From Halichondria panicea (lineage: Eukaryota; Porifera; Demospongiae; Suberitida; Halichondriidae), in assembly GCF_963675165.1 (NCBI RefSeq), contig NC_087387.1:4428990-4492989 (forward strand): a stretch of 64,000 nt of DNA, read 5' to 3'. The notes beneath the pieces are model-generated. The model ran no database searches. It was not told the DNA's origin and worked only from the letters and a program-made list of their open reading frames with translations. Of the stretch, positions 40,701-50,634 are shown piece by piece; the first letter of the stretch is position 1; every line of letters starts with the position of its first letter. Position numbers and translations under genes: made by a program.

Positions 40701-43216
40701 ACCCTGTTAGTACATGCTGTATGACCCAGCTACATATACATGTATATGGACACTCAACTGCCAAGGTTACTAATTGCACGAGGCGTAGCCGAGTGCTATT
40801 AACCTTGCCAGTGCTTGTTATGAGTGCAACACATTCAAAACAGGAGATCATAAATATTTATTGTTTTCCTTAGCAAGGCGATTATTCTCAAAACCCACTT
40901 CTCCTTTGCATGGCTATCTTCTTGCCATGTGAGTTCTCCAACACTCATACATGCAGGTGTGCAGCTTAAGTATGATGTCATTGCTATTGTAGACATTGTC
41001 CTCTGACTATGGACATTCCCGACACAATGCTCTATAATAATTATTATAGCCAGGCAGTGTGCACATTGTTTTTCAGCTCTGTAATAATAATTATAGTTGC
41101 AATGCATGTGTTCTTTTGTTGTGTCTGCTAAAAATAATGGTTATAAGAATTGTTGCCAGTAATGTGGTATACAGTGTATAGGAGCACATGTGCTACTGAG
41201 TGTATAAAGTGGTTATTAATAACGTTATTTGTGGGGATCAATCAAAAGCAATAATTAAGTTCTTGCGTTTTAATCTCCTCTTGTTTATTGTGATCCTTGC
41301 TACCATGTATATCTGACATTGAGGAAAATTATAAATCAGTGAGAAATGGATACCAGGATAAATATTGGCGCTGCTGCATGATTTTGACTATTAGTGAGAG
41401 GAACGATCCAATTAGAGTAGCCACGACAAGGAACTGTTGTCAAGTACTGGGTTGTAGCTGGTGTTTCTTGCAGAGTATAGAGCCAGTTCTTGAGACCCTC
41501 GAGACTGAAGGAGAGTGAGACCCTCAGCTGCAGTACGCACACGGCCAGTAGAAGATTACGATCATCAAGACATCATAATCATGTGGAAGAAAGGGTTCAC
41601 ATCAGATATGCCAAACTGAGACAGAACAGCATTTTTTACAGACGATTATAGCATATAAGAGTTTGTGTGTGAAATTAACTATTTTCTGACTTTATACTGT
41701 ATATTTTTTAGTGTTAAGTTATTTATGACTATCATAGTGATTGATATCAACGAGAATCCATACCGTAATCCATACCAGCTATGCCAGGGAAGGCACAACA
41801 TCATGTATACTGGCCGGAGGTGTTCCCGAAAGGGGTGCAAAGCAGAAAAATTCAACAGGAAATGCACGAACTATATGCACTTGAACAACAAAATACTAAA
41901 AGCTACCATGTGTACATGCCCAGCTGTATAACCCCCCCCCCTTTGTATATAACTGTGACAGGTGTGTATCTTAGCTCCTATATACGAGCTACAAGACCTC
42001 CTGGGCAGACAAAGCCATTGTGAACTTTAAAATCTGCATGCAGATTCTCTCCTTTTAATCACTATAATTATATATAGGGGTATACATTAAACGCAACAAT
42101 TTATCGCTCAGTAGTTGTAATAGCATTAACAAATTTACAAATTAACAAATCAATGACATGTGGTATTAAAGTTGTCCGCATCGCCCACGTTCATCAGCTC
42201 CTCTCTGCTCACTATCACACGCAGGCACAGCTCCACTAGACTAGCCAGACCCGTACAGGGAAATAGGTGTATAGTGATACATTAACAGTTATCATTGTGT
42301 TGGAAAAACTCCATTAGAATACTGAGTATATTCATGACATTTGTACATCATAATAAATCATTGTTGCACAGGGTATACTTGGGGCTGCTGAGTAACATGT
42401 ATAATACTCATCAGTAGAATCAGAGGCTTTGTGTTTGATTGTTATACGGTCCTTTTGAAGTAAATAGTCTATACGAGAAATAATTCAATAATAATCATAC
42501 ACATGACAATGATCAATTACACCCACTTATTGCAGCCACAGCACAAAGTTCAATCATCAGGGGAACTTCAGTTAAAGTTTAGCCATACACCAAAGATGCT
42601 CCTACTCCTGACCAGTAAATGGGTACCTAAAGCCTTTGTGGTCACTTTTAAAGTCAGTGTTACTTATTAGTACTTAATACTCTAGACAGGCCTTCTCAAT
42701 AGTACTATTTATACCTGCTCTCTCGACTGAATGCCTGTTAAGAATACAATAACATTTTCATTAAGTCAAGGCATGGATTTACACACAAAGATTTACAATA
42801 ATACGCTTATGACAATAATGATTGTACAGTTGGAAACTGAAGAGCCTCTGCTAATACCTCATGCAAAGGCTGCACTGGACAAGTATCATCATCAGGTATA
42901 TACCATAATTATGCTCTGGCTGTTCCCATGTATGCATGCATGCAGTATAGCTATATGCTGTATTTTATATAGTGGTCTATATAAAATTATACACTTTTCA
43001 ATACTGAATGAATGTAATATTGAAATTCAGCTGGTTGTGGCCAATTTGCTGGAGACAAGAAGAACGTCTGTGACCCTCGTGTGCGTTGAAAATCAAGAGA
43101 CGGTAACTATGAAACTCTCAACTGCTACCAAGGTATCAGGTATCTGTGCAGTTAGGGAACTGGAGGACTCAATTGTTTCTGAGATTGTGCAAAAGCATTC
43201 CTTCTTTCTAGCATAG
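22723..43216 (+). CDS. PPCS: Phosphopantothenate-cysteine ligase (phosphopantothenoylcysteine synthetase)
   Basis: Eight exons join in frame: 22723-22848, 22992-23080, 23188-23315, 23405-23469, 23555-23716, 42536-42652, 42830-42895 and 43031-43216. They total 312 residues; human PPCS has 311. The enzyme joins cysteine to 4'-phosphopantothenate, the second step of coenzyme A synthesis, in the cytosol. Diagnostic segments are [38 protein letters not shown], then [19 protein letters not shown] and the helix that begins [12 protein letters not shown]. Exon 5 ends SDM and exon 6 opens PQHK, just as SEM-PEHK runs on in the human protein, so the joint across the 18.8-kb fifth intron is well supported. 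That intron holds three protein genes, two of them on the same strand. A precursor RNA must be transcribed through all of them if the gene is functional. Confidence 0.9.
23821..23945. repeat. 125-bp inverted-end miniature element
   Basis: The ends cagggtgtcata...acag and ctgtatgacaccctg are inverted, with cttat directly repeated on each flank. One end of the same family recurs at about 40594 (cagggtgtcatacagg). Confidence 0.7.
24077..26512 (-). pseudogene. Protein kinase-coiled coil-kelch fusion gene with two frame breaks
   Basis: The first open segment (26512-25262, 416 residues) is a TKL-like kinase. Its glycine loop GVGSYG is at 24-29, the ATP-binding Lys at 44, HRDLLSNN at 152-159 and DFG at 172-174, followed by PPEAL and a charged, coiled-coil-like stretch ([20 protein letters not shown]). 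A second frame (to 24744) continues with a Pro/Ser/Thr-rich linker and a first kelch-like unit ending [13 protein letters not shown] third frame (about 24784-24077) carries further kelch units (VLIVIGG, IYLVGG, LLAIGG, ILVIGG). The frame changes near 25265-25320 and near 24750-24790 have no plausible GT-AG intron. All catalytic residues are kept. It is therefore either a recent pseudogene or a real gene with sequence errors. It is intronless and lies antisense within PPCS intron 5. Confidence 0.75.
26513..27844. other. Gene-free spacer between kinase-kelch and receptor A
   Basis: No supported gene. A 62-codon open frame at 26939-27127 has no recognisable motif. The kinase and receptor A are transcribed away from each other, so both promoters should be here. 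A short (TA)n run precedes receptor A at about 27795-27806. Confidence 0.5.
27845..31086 (+). pseudogene. Beta-helix multi-pass receptor A, one 2-nt frame break
   Basis: A signal peptide ([13 protein letters not shown]) is followed by the family signature [12 protein letters not shown] and a long ectodomain rich in NxS/T sites. Repeated Gly-Gly-Ala turns ([25 protein letters not shown]) fit a right-handed parallel beta-helix like Chlamydia Pmp repeats. A cysteine cluster (CPRGF, CICDP, CPFDYC, VLCGGC) comes next, then about eight or nine membrane helices and the tail [11 protein letters not shown]. The frame is lost at 29841-29845, where this copy has ccagaggtctc against ccaggtctc in receptor B; it resumes in the next frame to the stop at 31084-31086. 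The 2-nt AG duplication is the only break seen. Function is unknown. The ATG at 27845 was chosen because it directly precedes the signal peptide. Confidence 0.8.
31087..33858. other. Spacer downstream of receptor A
   Basis: No gene. The first ~350 bp match the region after receptor B (40147-40510), showing that the duplication included 3' flank. It also contains a short GAGAAGAGTCAAGACAAT-type tandem (31450-31520), a partial dispersed repeat (32725-33050) and a roughly 115-bp diverged duplication around gcctggtaagccaca (33185-33270 and 33305-33395). Confidence 0.6.
32725..33050 (+). repeat. Dispersed repeat, partial copy 3
   Basis: The start (atgcctcgaggcgtagc), GT tract, ttctcttggattttgattcg and tctcgagttatggctag segments match the family, but the gaggcatcagcacc end is missing. 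Confidence 0.6.
33859..34942. mobile_element. Mutator-like element, copy 2 (1084 bp)
   Basis: This is the same element as at 8582-9666, in the same orientation, with matching long inverted ends. Its flanks are tacatgcag (33850-33858) and tacatacag (34943-34951), a 9-bp target duplication with one change. It sits in PPCS intron 5, just before a decayed receptor fragment. Confidence 0.87.
35037..36310 (+). pseudogene. Decayed receptor fragment (5' end and scattered ectodomain)
   Basis: At 35037 the signal-peptide region is recognisable ([17 protein letters not shown]), but a stop follows within about 30 codons and the CHTL signature is frame-shifted. Further pieces match receptor B: ttctaccagtcctag at about 35355, and a block at 36195-36310 similar to 38345-38500 (attgcacattgctggaatac). 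The membrane part is missing. Confidence 0.8.
36826..40146 (+). CDS. Beta-helix multi-pass receptor B (1106 aa)
   Basis: This is the intact close relative of receptor A. It has a signal peptide ([13 protein letters not shown]), [12 protein letters not shown], and a roughly 650-residue ectodomain with many N-glycosylation sites and Gly-Gly-Ala turns ([27 protein letters not shown]). Then come cysteine motifs CPRGFYL, CKCDP, CPFDYC and [11 protein letters not shown]. About eight or nine membrane helices follow, such as [36 protein letters not shown] and [19 protein letters not shown]. The cytosolic tail is short and acidic ([12 protein letters not shown]) and ends [11 protein letters not shown]. 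The arrangement implies a plasma-membrane receptor or adhesion protein with a beta-helix outer domain; ligand and signalling are unknown. It is intronless, on the same strand as its host gene PPCS. The ATG at 36826 is followed at once by a second at 36829; either could be used. Confidence 0.85.
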   Translation: MMVSLSIWILGTILLTCRAQEYYVTTNSSACPPDAINCHTLDYYAINGSTRWLGKENVSLIFLEGNHTTLNGYFWISGVNFLTITSSGDRDSVYIFDTFPFLALAYKSLVIKNLNFDNCYLYSYLQHTNKPSTNVTDVMRIRDLNLRNSLVYIYTAEWGNIRDILVELKELTTDNSFQLFYFDFYAFHTVLTISNCVFQQPVSVIIFRNSIQVNVTVTDSIFRRINRQSALQFSLSNTVTGAVTKDFECSLILENVSFIENSVTSLEIQQPMDVIINGSQFINNSGLLGGAINVSDSRLFFVGDNLFLNNFGSNGGAIHLLNSVILLQTNSSIIFQENRASEIGGAISIEPGTNQGNCFYSLTFDVDKESTSIPVSIVFDNNTALTGSDIYGAGLQNDCKVTPNGNINSCDIQNSVFTFLTRTASSVSTSPKRVCLCKNGVPQCANIDYIFYNMSAAPGEKFNLNVVLVGEDFGSIAGSVYASSIKQSRYNSKSDYIFGSSQSPGLSGATNSKNCTLLEYSIELEPINRNIGSVSFILSKDSVAASKNQDAIATPNRTLELESSILQHHNSGCIFDNLLDVSVVINVTILPCPRGFYLTMSETEKKFYVCKCDPQLIQKYYVEYCNVENKTGFLHPSKNVWIGPNNENDYADSILVHSFCPFDYCNSNSVGVDLTNPDSQCALSHSGVLCGGCPPGLSLAIGSSRCKDCTDQNGDIAFLGAFIVAGVVLVFFIKVFDLTVAHGTINGLIFYANVVWINQGVFFSNVGDHDENMFFGLMKGFIAWLNLDFGIETCFFDGLDGYWKTWLQFAFPLYLWFLAGLIVLLCHYSIRATKLFGNNAAGVLCTVILLSYMKLLRTIVSALSPAVLHQFNPPDKKWVWLMDGNVDYLEPKHSILFGVALLMLLFLWLPYTFALLFVRCLYRFPCATRFMPNLKPFIDFYTGPLKVKHHYWVGLTLLGRVVLAITAIVFQTVSPSLSISVLCIMSSIFCAFVVNVYKNTLVAFLELLFLFNIISLGIAFLSFVEDESRVRSSCISSFVCLLLFIAIVCYHVYLTLRKCFRPNQRNGYRDIDAADLGYDDRDDQIKVAATSTIVGLREELLSSTEL
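40147..42535. other. Spacer between receptor B and PPCS exon 6
   Basis: It holds 3' flank homologous to that of receptor A (40147-40510), one end of a miniature element (about 40594), and a decayed receptor C-terminus at 41236-41460. A 12-base C run lies near 41932. No other gene is seen. Confidence 0.55.
41236..41460 (+). pseudogene. Receptor C-terminal remnant
   Basis: Nucleotide matches to the last ~220 bp of receptors A and B are visible: ttgcgttttaatctcctctt, tatctgacattgaggaa, gagaaatggataccag and tagccacgacaag. All are shifted in frame relative to each other. The rest of the gene is gone. Confidence 0.75.
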
Positions 43217-45475
43217 TCCTTGTTATTGGCAATTTATTTGCGAAGTGCACACTTTGTACCGAATAAGGATGTTGATTGTTAATGTTGATTGTTGAACAGT
43301 TTATCGCTGCTCACAAATACACTATTTCACTTGCAACTTTGGCATTTAATTTCCAATAAACAAGTTTGGCAGTGCAGCATATAAAATAAATGAAAGCACC
43401 GTGGGTGCTGATGCCTCGATGGAGGTGTCAAAGCTACATAACATAAAGCTTCTAAAGCTACTAGCTATTAGCTTTTATACACATGATGAACATTTTTGCA
43501 TTGCAACCAAAATCCAAAATCACAGAAAGTGGGTAAGGATCGACAATGATTGTGTTAAAAAGAATTGATGCCACAAGTCCAAGTAGAGTAGTATGGACAA
43601 GTTTTTCTACGCACTCTTCTGAAAAGTAAGCAAAACTAGGCATAATTATAACTCGAAAACCAAGCATTATTTTGCAAATCCACAAATTAAATCCAAGAAA
43701 ACATGACTAGAAGCGTATAGAACTCTTACTTGCACTTCATTGATCCTTGTGAGCAGCTGTAGCAGTCTACACAGACAGATACACAAACACACTACCGTAT
43801 ACCTCGCTTGCGCATGCGCACCGAGGCATAACTAAGGGAATGCTGGAAGCATTGTGTGCATGGGGCGAGCCTAGCCTTAGTGAAGAGAAGTTGTAGTGAT
43901 TACTAATCACTTGTTCGACTTGCTGTTTCCTATAACTGCTCTTCCTCTTCAATTCGAACCTTTTGACGACAGGTAAGCTTCAGACAAGCTCATTAGCTCC
44001 TACTTGTTGGTTATTCAATGGTAGCAGGGAGATTTGCTGACGTCAATAGACTAGGTACAGTTTAAGTGTGCAGTGACTGTGTGTGTGTGTGGGGGGGGGT
44101 GTGAGCTCCTAATATACATTGTACGTACTTCTGGTAGTCCTTCCAAAATGTTCTCATTACTTGCTATAATAATTATTAACTGTCAAACTTCCCTTAGCCT
44201 TGCCAGCAGATGGTGTCTTAGGTATGACGTAGGGAACGCCATTGCCTCGTTGCCTTAGTTGTTGAGCTGTATCAGTTTGTCCAGTAGAAATATTAATGTC
44301 TTGCTCATGATTGTTAATACAAGCAATCGTTAGAAAATGCAGCAATCGTCACGCTAAAAAGCTTGAACTGACCGTAGGATAGGCTTACAGACGGATATAA
44401 AAAGACAGACAGACAAATATCCGGTTGCTGAGCTTCTCTGCAGTACTCGCTACTATGGGAACGAGCTTCGATCAGGGCTCGCCCCAATTATGGAGTGTTT
44501 AGGTACCCATGCGACAATTATTGTTGGGTGATCATTGACCAGGATTTCTTGGGTGGTCTGTTCATATGTCGGATTATTCGTGTACTAATTTAATATCTTA
44601 CTTCTGCAGTTCTAAACTGAACCTGAACCGTCAAGCACCAATGTTATGACACTCACACCACACCCCTCCGTCTGCGTGCATGGCATATCCTGATCGAGCT
44701 ATTACATGCCAGTGCTGCATGTACACGCTTGTATGTTACGTAAATTCTTACTAGCTATACAAAGTCATCAAATATCCCTAACCCTAACCCTTGCATGCTG
44801 AGTTCAGATTGTTCGATTTCTAAACAAGTTTCAGTAATTAGTAATGAGCATAATTATTTGGGAGCTCTATCTAATAGCTATACAAAATGTAAGAAATATG
44901 TCTCATAGGAGGTTTTCAAACGATAAATGCACTAGCTTACAAACAATCTCACACTTTTTTTGTTCTCATACGCATGCATGGGGGTATATAATATAGAGCA
45001 ACTCTTTTGGAAATTGTGAGTAGCTACGTATGACCCACATGCACACTATATATCAGTATAGGTTCTATGACCACTTCTTCTCAGAGTCAGATCTTCTGTC
45101 ACCATAATGTTATTTTCTGTAGATAGTAATACTCAAGAAAACGCTATATTTTTTAACATGTAGTCCGACACACACACACACTTAATACCTAAGATTTTAT
45201 TAGACATGCATGCTAATTATTGAGTGCTTAAATAAATTCAAAAATGTTTCACGCTGTCGTTACAATTACGGAAGTTATATTTATAATCTGTCTAACAAGG
45301 CTATAATATGCACAATTATGATGAGAGAAATCAAACTATATAGTGCTATAGACAGATATAGGGTCAAATGATTATGTATCATGCATGCACTTCCAACCAA
45401 ATACCGTATAATTATGTTCTAGTTTATCGGGGTAGTATTTTGATGTAAATGTATAGGTTTTTTCTTTAGCACTCT
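43217..45475. other. Spacer between PPCS and the minus-strand receptor pseudogene
   Basis: It contains a dispersed repeat copy (43389-43831, minus). Nothing else is supported; the short open frames here have no recognisable motif. Confidence 0.5.
43389..43831 (-). repeat. Dispersed repeat, copy 4
   Basis: The sequence runs from atgaaagcaccgtgggtgc to gcgcaccgaggcataac and matches the copies at 17837-18389 and 55067-55640. The microsatellite found in other copies is reduced to a few CA units. Confidence 0.7.
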
Positions 45476-48400
45476 TAGAGCAACTCTTCTCGAAATTGTG
45501 AGTAACGAATCCGTGATCTAGGTTCTACAATCACTCCTCCTTCTGTAGGAGTCAGATCTGCATCATCTCGCCTAAGAGCATCTTCTGTCACCATATTTTC
45601 TAATTGAAGTGTCTCAATATCCACATCCACTGTGGTTGTAGTTGGACGGTTAAGCCGTTCTTCCAATTGTTCATCTGCATCATCGTTCTTCACCACGTTT
45701 TTCTTGGTCTGTCTTTCCACACGAAACTTCAATATTGTACTGCATATATACTTTTCCAACTAATTCTACAGCATGATATACAAAAACACCAAGAAACAGT
45801 AAAATACTGATTGCTATAGACACAGTAGTAAAAACTGCTCGATACTTTGTGTCTGAACCTATAAAATAAGCTGATACCACTATAAGATTAAGCATAAACA
45901 CGATTTCAAGAGGGGGTAGGCCGCATTTTCTTTATCAGCTTGAAATACTATCAATGCAAGGCAGAAGGTACCAGTAATTGTTAAAAGCAGATTTATTTCT
46001 TGATACAGGGCGAGAGATGCAATAGCCGCAACGACGCTGTCAGTGTTACACCAATCCAGTTTTGATGATTTTCTTTGAGTTTTCCGGTAAACGACTCAAC
46101 TATTGGTTTCATTTTGTAATACTTCGGCATCCTGGGGGTGTATTGTATCATCAATAGCCAAATTGTGATTGCCAACAAAAAAGCTGCGAATATTGCTGAA
46201 ACTAAGCACAAGAGGATGTGACTGATGTCATTGTAATCGACATTGCCGTCCACATACCATACTTTATGTGTAAGGGCACTACTCAAACTCTGGAGGGTAG
46301 CGTACCTGAACACTGAAATGATGACCCGTATTAGCTTATGTATGCTAAAATGAAGAGAGTTATGAGCACTGAAACTGGGTGTTCTCCGAATAACCTAGTA
46401 AGCATTGAGGAGTACTTACATGCCAATAATATGATCACTCCACACGTATAATGGAAAGAGAAATTGCAGCCAGGTTTTTCCTATGGCGTCAAGCTTATTA
46501 ATGAAACATTTTTCAATACCAAAATCCCGGTTGCACAAAGCAATAAGTACTTTTTCTACTTGAATATAGCTATTATAATTGTCATTCAGCCCCGAGAAAA
46601 ATACTTCTTCGTTTACAAATCACATTAGCATAAAACATTAGTCCATTTATTGTACCGCAAGTAATGGTGAGATCAAATATAAATATAAATAGTCAAGTGC
46701 AGCTCTGATTAGAAGAAACACTATAATCATAGCAACATAAGAATTATCGGGACAGTACTTACATCTAGAGCTTCCAATAGCCAGACTGAGACCAGGTGGA
46801 CAGCCTCCACAGAGAACACCTGTGCGATTGAGAGCACACTGGCTGTCGGGAGCATAAGGATTAACACTGACGGTACTAGAATGGCAGTAGTCAAAGGGGC
46901 ACCAAAAATAATATTCAAAATGCAGTAGGCTGCTTCATTATGTATGCGGAGCCAATTTCTTCCATTTTCGCTAATTATTATTTTTCTATTATCGACTGAA
47001 CATTCACTAGCGATGTGCGCTAACTCTTTACTGCACATGCAGACCCCAGATGTAATGTTGAACTCGAAACCCAAAGGGCAAGGTAGCAAATCAACAGACA
47101 CTACAATTGGTACGTTTTGAAGGTTTGATCGAATAAATCCGTCTTTTGAGTAGTTTTGTATACTAATACTTATTGACTCATTAATTCGAGAAAATAGTAT
47201 CAATTCTGAGTTTCTGCATTCAGGCTACTAGTAGTAAGAATAAAATGAACGTGTTAACATCAGCACTGCTAGATGTACCATTAACTGAGTACTCCAGAGT
47301 CGTGCAAGACTCTTTTGAAAATACCTGTTGAATTCCTTCTCCATTGCCTAGGGAGTTGTGTTGTCTGCAGTTGCGAATATCCCGCCTGTTGTAGCTCCAA
47401 AGTCGGACCCTACCAGCATTGCATTAATTATGAATTTTTCACCCAGAGTAGCGGATTTTCTTATAAAACTATATCTGTACATTGAGGCTGATCATTTTCA
47501 CAGACGCAAACTCTTCTCGGGCTCGAAGAAACAGAAGACAATGATGGGGTTTGAAAATCTAAAAGTTCATGTTGAATTTCAAAGCTGTGCAGTCAAATTT
47601 TTTGGATCAGCAGTATCAAATAATAGCTGATAAAAGCATCTTGGACGTGGATCTGTAATTATTCGTGCAAACTCGTTTGTATAAAGGTTAAAACTTTCTT
47701 TTACAGTGATTGCCCCTCCAACAAAAATCGGCACTGTTACCAATGAAAGTAAGGTTGAGGCTGCTAGTAAACCTTAAGTAAGACCCGCTCATGTAGATAG
47801 CACCTGCTGAAAAACCTGAATAGGGGTAACGTCACCCATAAAAGTAATATTTGAGTTGAATAACTGTATGCCTCCAGAGAGATGGGAGTAATTGTTCTTA
47901 AAAGTACTTATTGTCGATGGTCATATGAACAGGTCCATTTAATGTTACTATCCCGTTAAGAAAATGATTGTTGAGAATTGTCGATATTATTTCTGTGGGT
48001 AATGGCTCCCCGGTTTCTACACATAATATTATGACTACAGTTTGAAAGTTTAAGCCTGCATCATATCCATATCCATCAACAAACCAACTATCATCGATTA
48101 AAGCATTGATCTGTTCATAATTTCAAGAGAATCGAGTTTGGCATTAGAGAAAATGCATCTAGATACAGTCAGTACAACCGAGGCCGAATGTATTACATCA
48201 AAATTAATACTCAGTCCTCCTGTGAATGCATTGTCTACCATTAAAGCATGGATAGTACTCTCAACAGCTAATATCCAAACCGAATCAAAGATGGGATCTA
48301 TACAAAATAACATCTGGCAATGGCCAATGCTTTTTGATTTGCAACGATATTAACTGTAGCAAAAAGGTCCAAGAAGTTGCTATCTTCTATCGATACATTG

Positions 48401-49352
48401 ATGACACTTCCATTGTTCTTGATCCAAACTGAGCTAGTGTCATTAGCAGAGTGTGTGAAATTGCAGTTAGAGATAGCCATTGACACATTGCTTGTATGAT
48501 TGCATGGCAAATACACCAGCTCCAAATGAATCCTCCGTCATGCAACAATAGATTGCGACAATGAATTTTGAACTGTATGGACAGTGAAAATCAGCCTATT
48601 TGTGTTCACGAACGTGCAGTTGCTGACATCCACTGTCACTGGCCTATTGGTACTGTTTAGAGCAAGCTTGATCCATATGAAGGATTCTCAATACCTCTGT
48701 GTTGAAACTTCAATGGTAGGTAGACTATAAGAGTATCTGTTTCTGTAAACAAACCTACAGTTGATGATGTGTCAAAGAATCTTATTAGCTCGTCTCGGTC
48801 AAAAAGCTCTTTGAATCGTATCTCGTCCGTGTGCCCCCAAGAAACTAGCCATGTGCAATAAGTTAGCCTTGATTTGATCAGTGACACACTGCTTACAATA
48901 CTGTTATAGCAAAGCACTTCATGATTGATCATAATAATTATTTATTCTGAAAGTTGGTTACATTCAAAAAAGTGTACAGTATGGCCATACTTTTTAGTGT
49001 GAACAAAGTTCCGTTAGCTATTACTAGCTCCTAGCTTCATAATAACTGCAGTGGAGGGAGCATTAGTATCAAATGGTGAATCTGTTCCAGCCATAGTCAA
49101 ATTGTTTACATTAGCTATTTCAAGGACTGTATCAGAATAATTGTAGAATCCGTCGATGAACAACAACGAAACATTGTCTCTTCCATCGATGAGGGACAAG
49201 GCATTGCTGGCATAGTAGCTCAGAGTGTGACAAGGCTTATCAGAGGGACAGGCCGGATTGGGAGGTGGGGTCGGAGTAACATAGTACTTCTGTGCTTGAC
49301 CAGACAATGGAGTAGCTGTCAGTAGCAAGTACAATAATAGCCACGACATCTT
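45476..49352 (-). pseudogene. Decayed beta-helix multi-pass receptor gene
   Basis: Starting at 49352 the minus strand reads a signal peptide (MSWLLLYLLLTA) and the family signature PCHTLSYYASN, then loses frame repeatedly. Later segments are a beta-helix piece (SMAISNCNFTHSAND), a cysteine part (LLPCPLGFEF and, in another frame, [17 protein letters not shown]), membrane segments (WYVDGNVDY, AIFAAFLLAITIWLLM) and a tail ending SQFREELL at 45478. At least five frame changes are visible and no matching splice sites were found. It is more distant from receptors A and B than they are from each other, so it belongs to an older branch. Confidence 0.8.
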
Positions 49353-50634
49353 CCTATATTTTTCACACGTGTGAATAGTCTGCAGTAAAGCATTCATAAT
49401 TATGATGATTTTATAGGTTTCTCTCTGGCTTCAATAATTATGAGCTATATATATTAGAATTATGAGCTGGAGATTCAAAACCACACCGTGAACTGTTATA
49501 ATAATGGGTCCACACTATAATTATACCGTATTACTACAAGCATTAAACATATGCGAAATTTGTGAGCGTTGATCAACTTCGCAAAACCTACTGGTAAATG
49601 ACACACGGATCCTTGCCAGAACACAATAGTTGATCACAACAGGTAAAGTTTTCAGCTGATTTGGCTCATTCGCAAAGGTTTTCACCAGCAAAATATTCAT
49701 ACACGGTACTAGCTATAGTCTAGTAAACTATAGTTACACCCCAACTCAGAATAGCTATACAGTTGCTCACTTATAGATATAGATCTGCTAATAATATAGC
49801 TGGTATACATGGAACATGGTAGCCCAGGGCCAGGGGTACAGGCATGCAGTCAGTGATGGTATAAAGCTGCATGAGCAGCTGCAAGCACCATGTGCTAAGA
49901 ATATATGATTGGCAGAAACATAATTGTACTTGTGTAGTATAGCTATACACACTCACGCTCAATGGAGGAAACTTATTTACTTGCGTCTTTAATTTGAGGC
50001 AGCTTCCTTTGCAGCCGATAACAAGTCCGCATCAAGGATAATTAAGAGAGATTTGATAAGTCCTATAGCTCAGAGTTTACTGTATACAATAGTGTCCCAC
50101 CACATTTGATCCACTTTGGAATGTTGGTAGCCTTAATTGGCGTTTGAATCTTGTGTGGTATATCCAATGGCAGCCATCCATGAACATACGAGATGGTTGT
50201 GGGATCCTATAGTATATATTCTTTTGCTGGTTGAGGACACACGGTTTGTGTTAATGGGCTGTCACTTATAGCGTTTGTAATTACTTGCAAGTGGTTCATT
50301 GCATTTTCCAATTTTCTGTTGCGAGTTTACTATCATTTGCAGAAATAGCAAAAATTGCATAAATTAATACTCGCCAAAATAATTATGTCACCTTAAGGTA
50401 TTATATAGTCCTAAATTGTATGATTGTACAAGTATTACACTAAACTGTACAATAATTATGTGACACTTTGATTGAATATTGCGTCAGGTTCTGAAAAAGG
50501 CCCAATTTTCGCAGATATTTCAATAATTATACTTCAATTCACATGCTAGATCTATATACTAAGCCACTTGGGCTACAGTCCTTTTGGCCTATACCATACT
50601 ACTCTAGTTCTAAATCTGTTCAAGTTATAATTCT
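49353..50634. other. Spacer, no gene seen
   Basis: This AT-rich stretch holds no supported gene. It separates two minus-strand genes, and the promoter of the receptor pseudogene would have been here. Confidence 0.45.

Larger units (their letters stand above)
23717..42535 (+). other. PPCS intron 5, 18.8 kb, with nested genes
   Basis: The donor GTGAGT at 23717 and the acceptor ttgcag ending at 42535 bracket this intron. It encloses a minus-strand kinase-kelch gene, two plus-strand receptor genes, receptor fragments at 35037-36310 and 41236-41460, a Mutator-like element and a 125-bp miniature element. The other PPCS introns are only about 90-180 bp apart from the adjacent donor side ones, so this one is exceptional. 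Confidence 0.8.

Noticed and set aside
41665-42023. Overlapping short frames before PPCS exon 6
   Set aside because: No motif or splice consistency. The stretch reads as intron.
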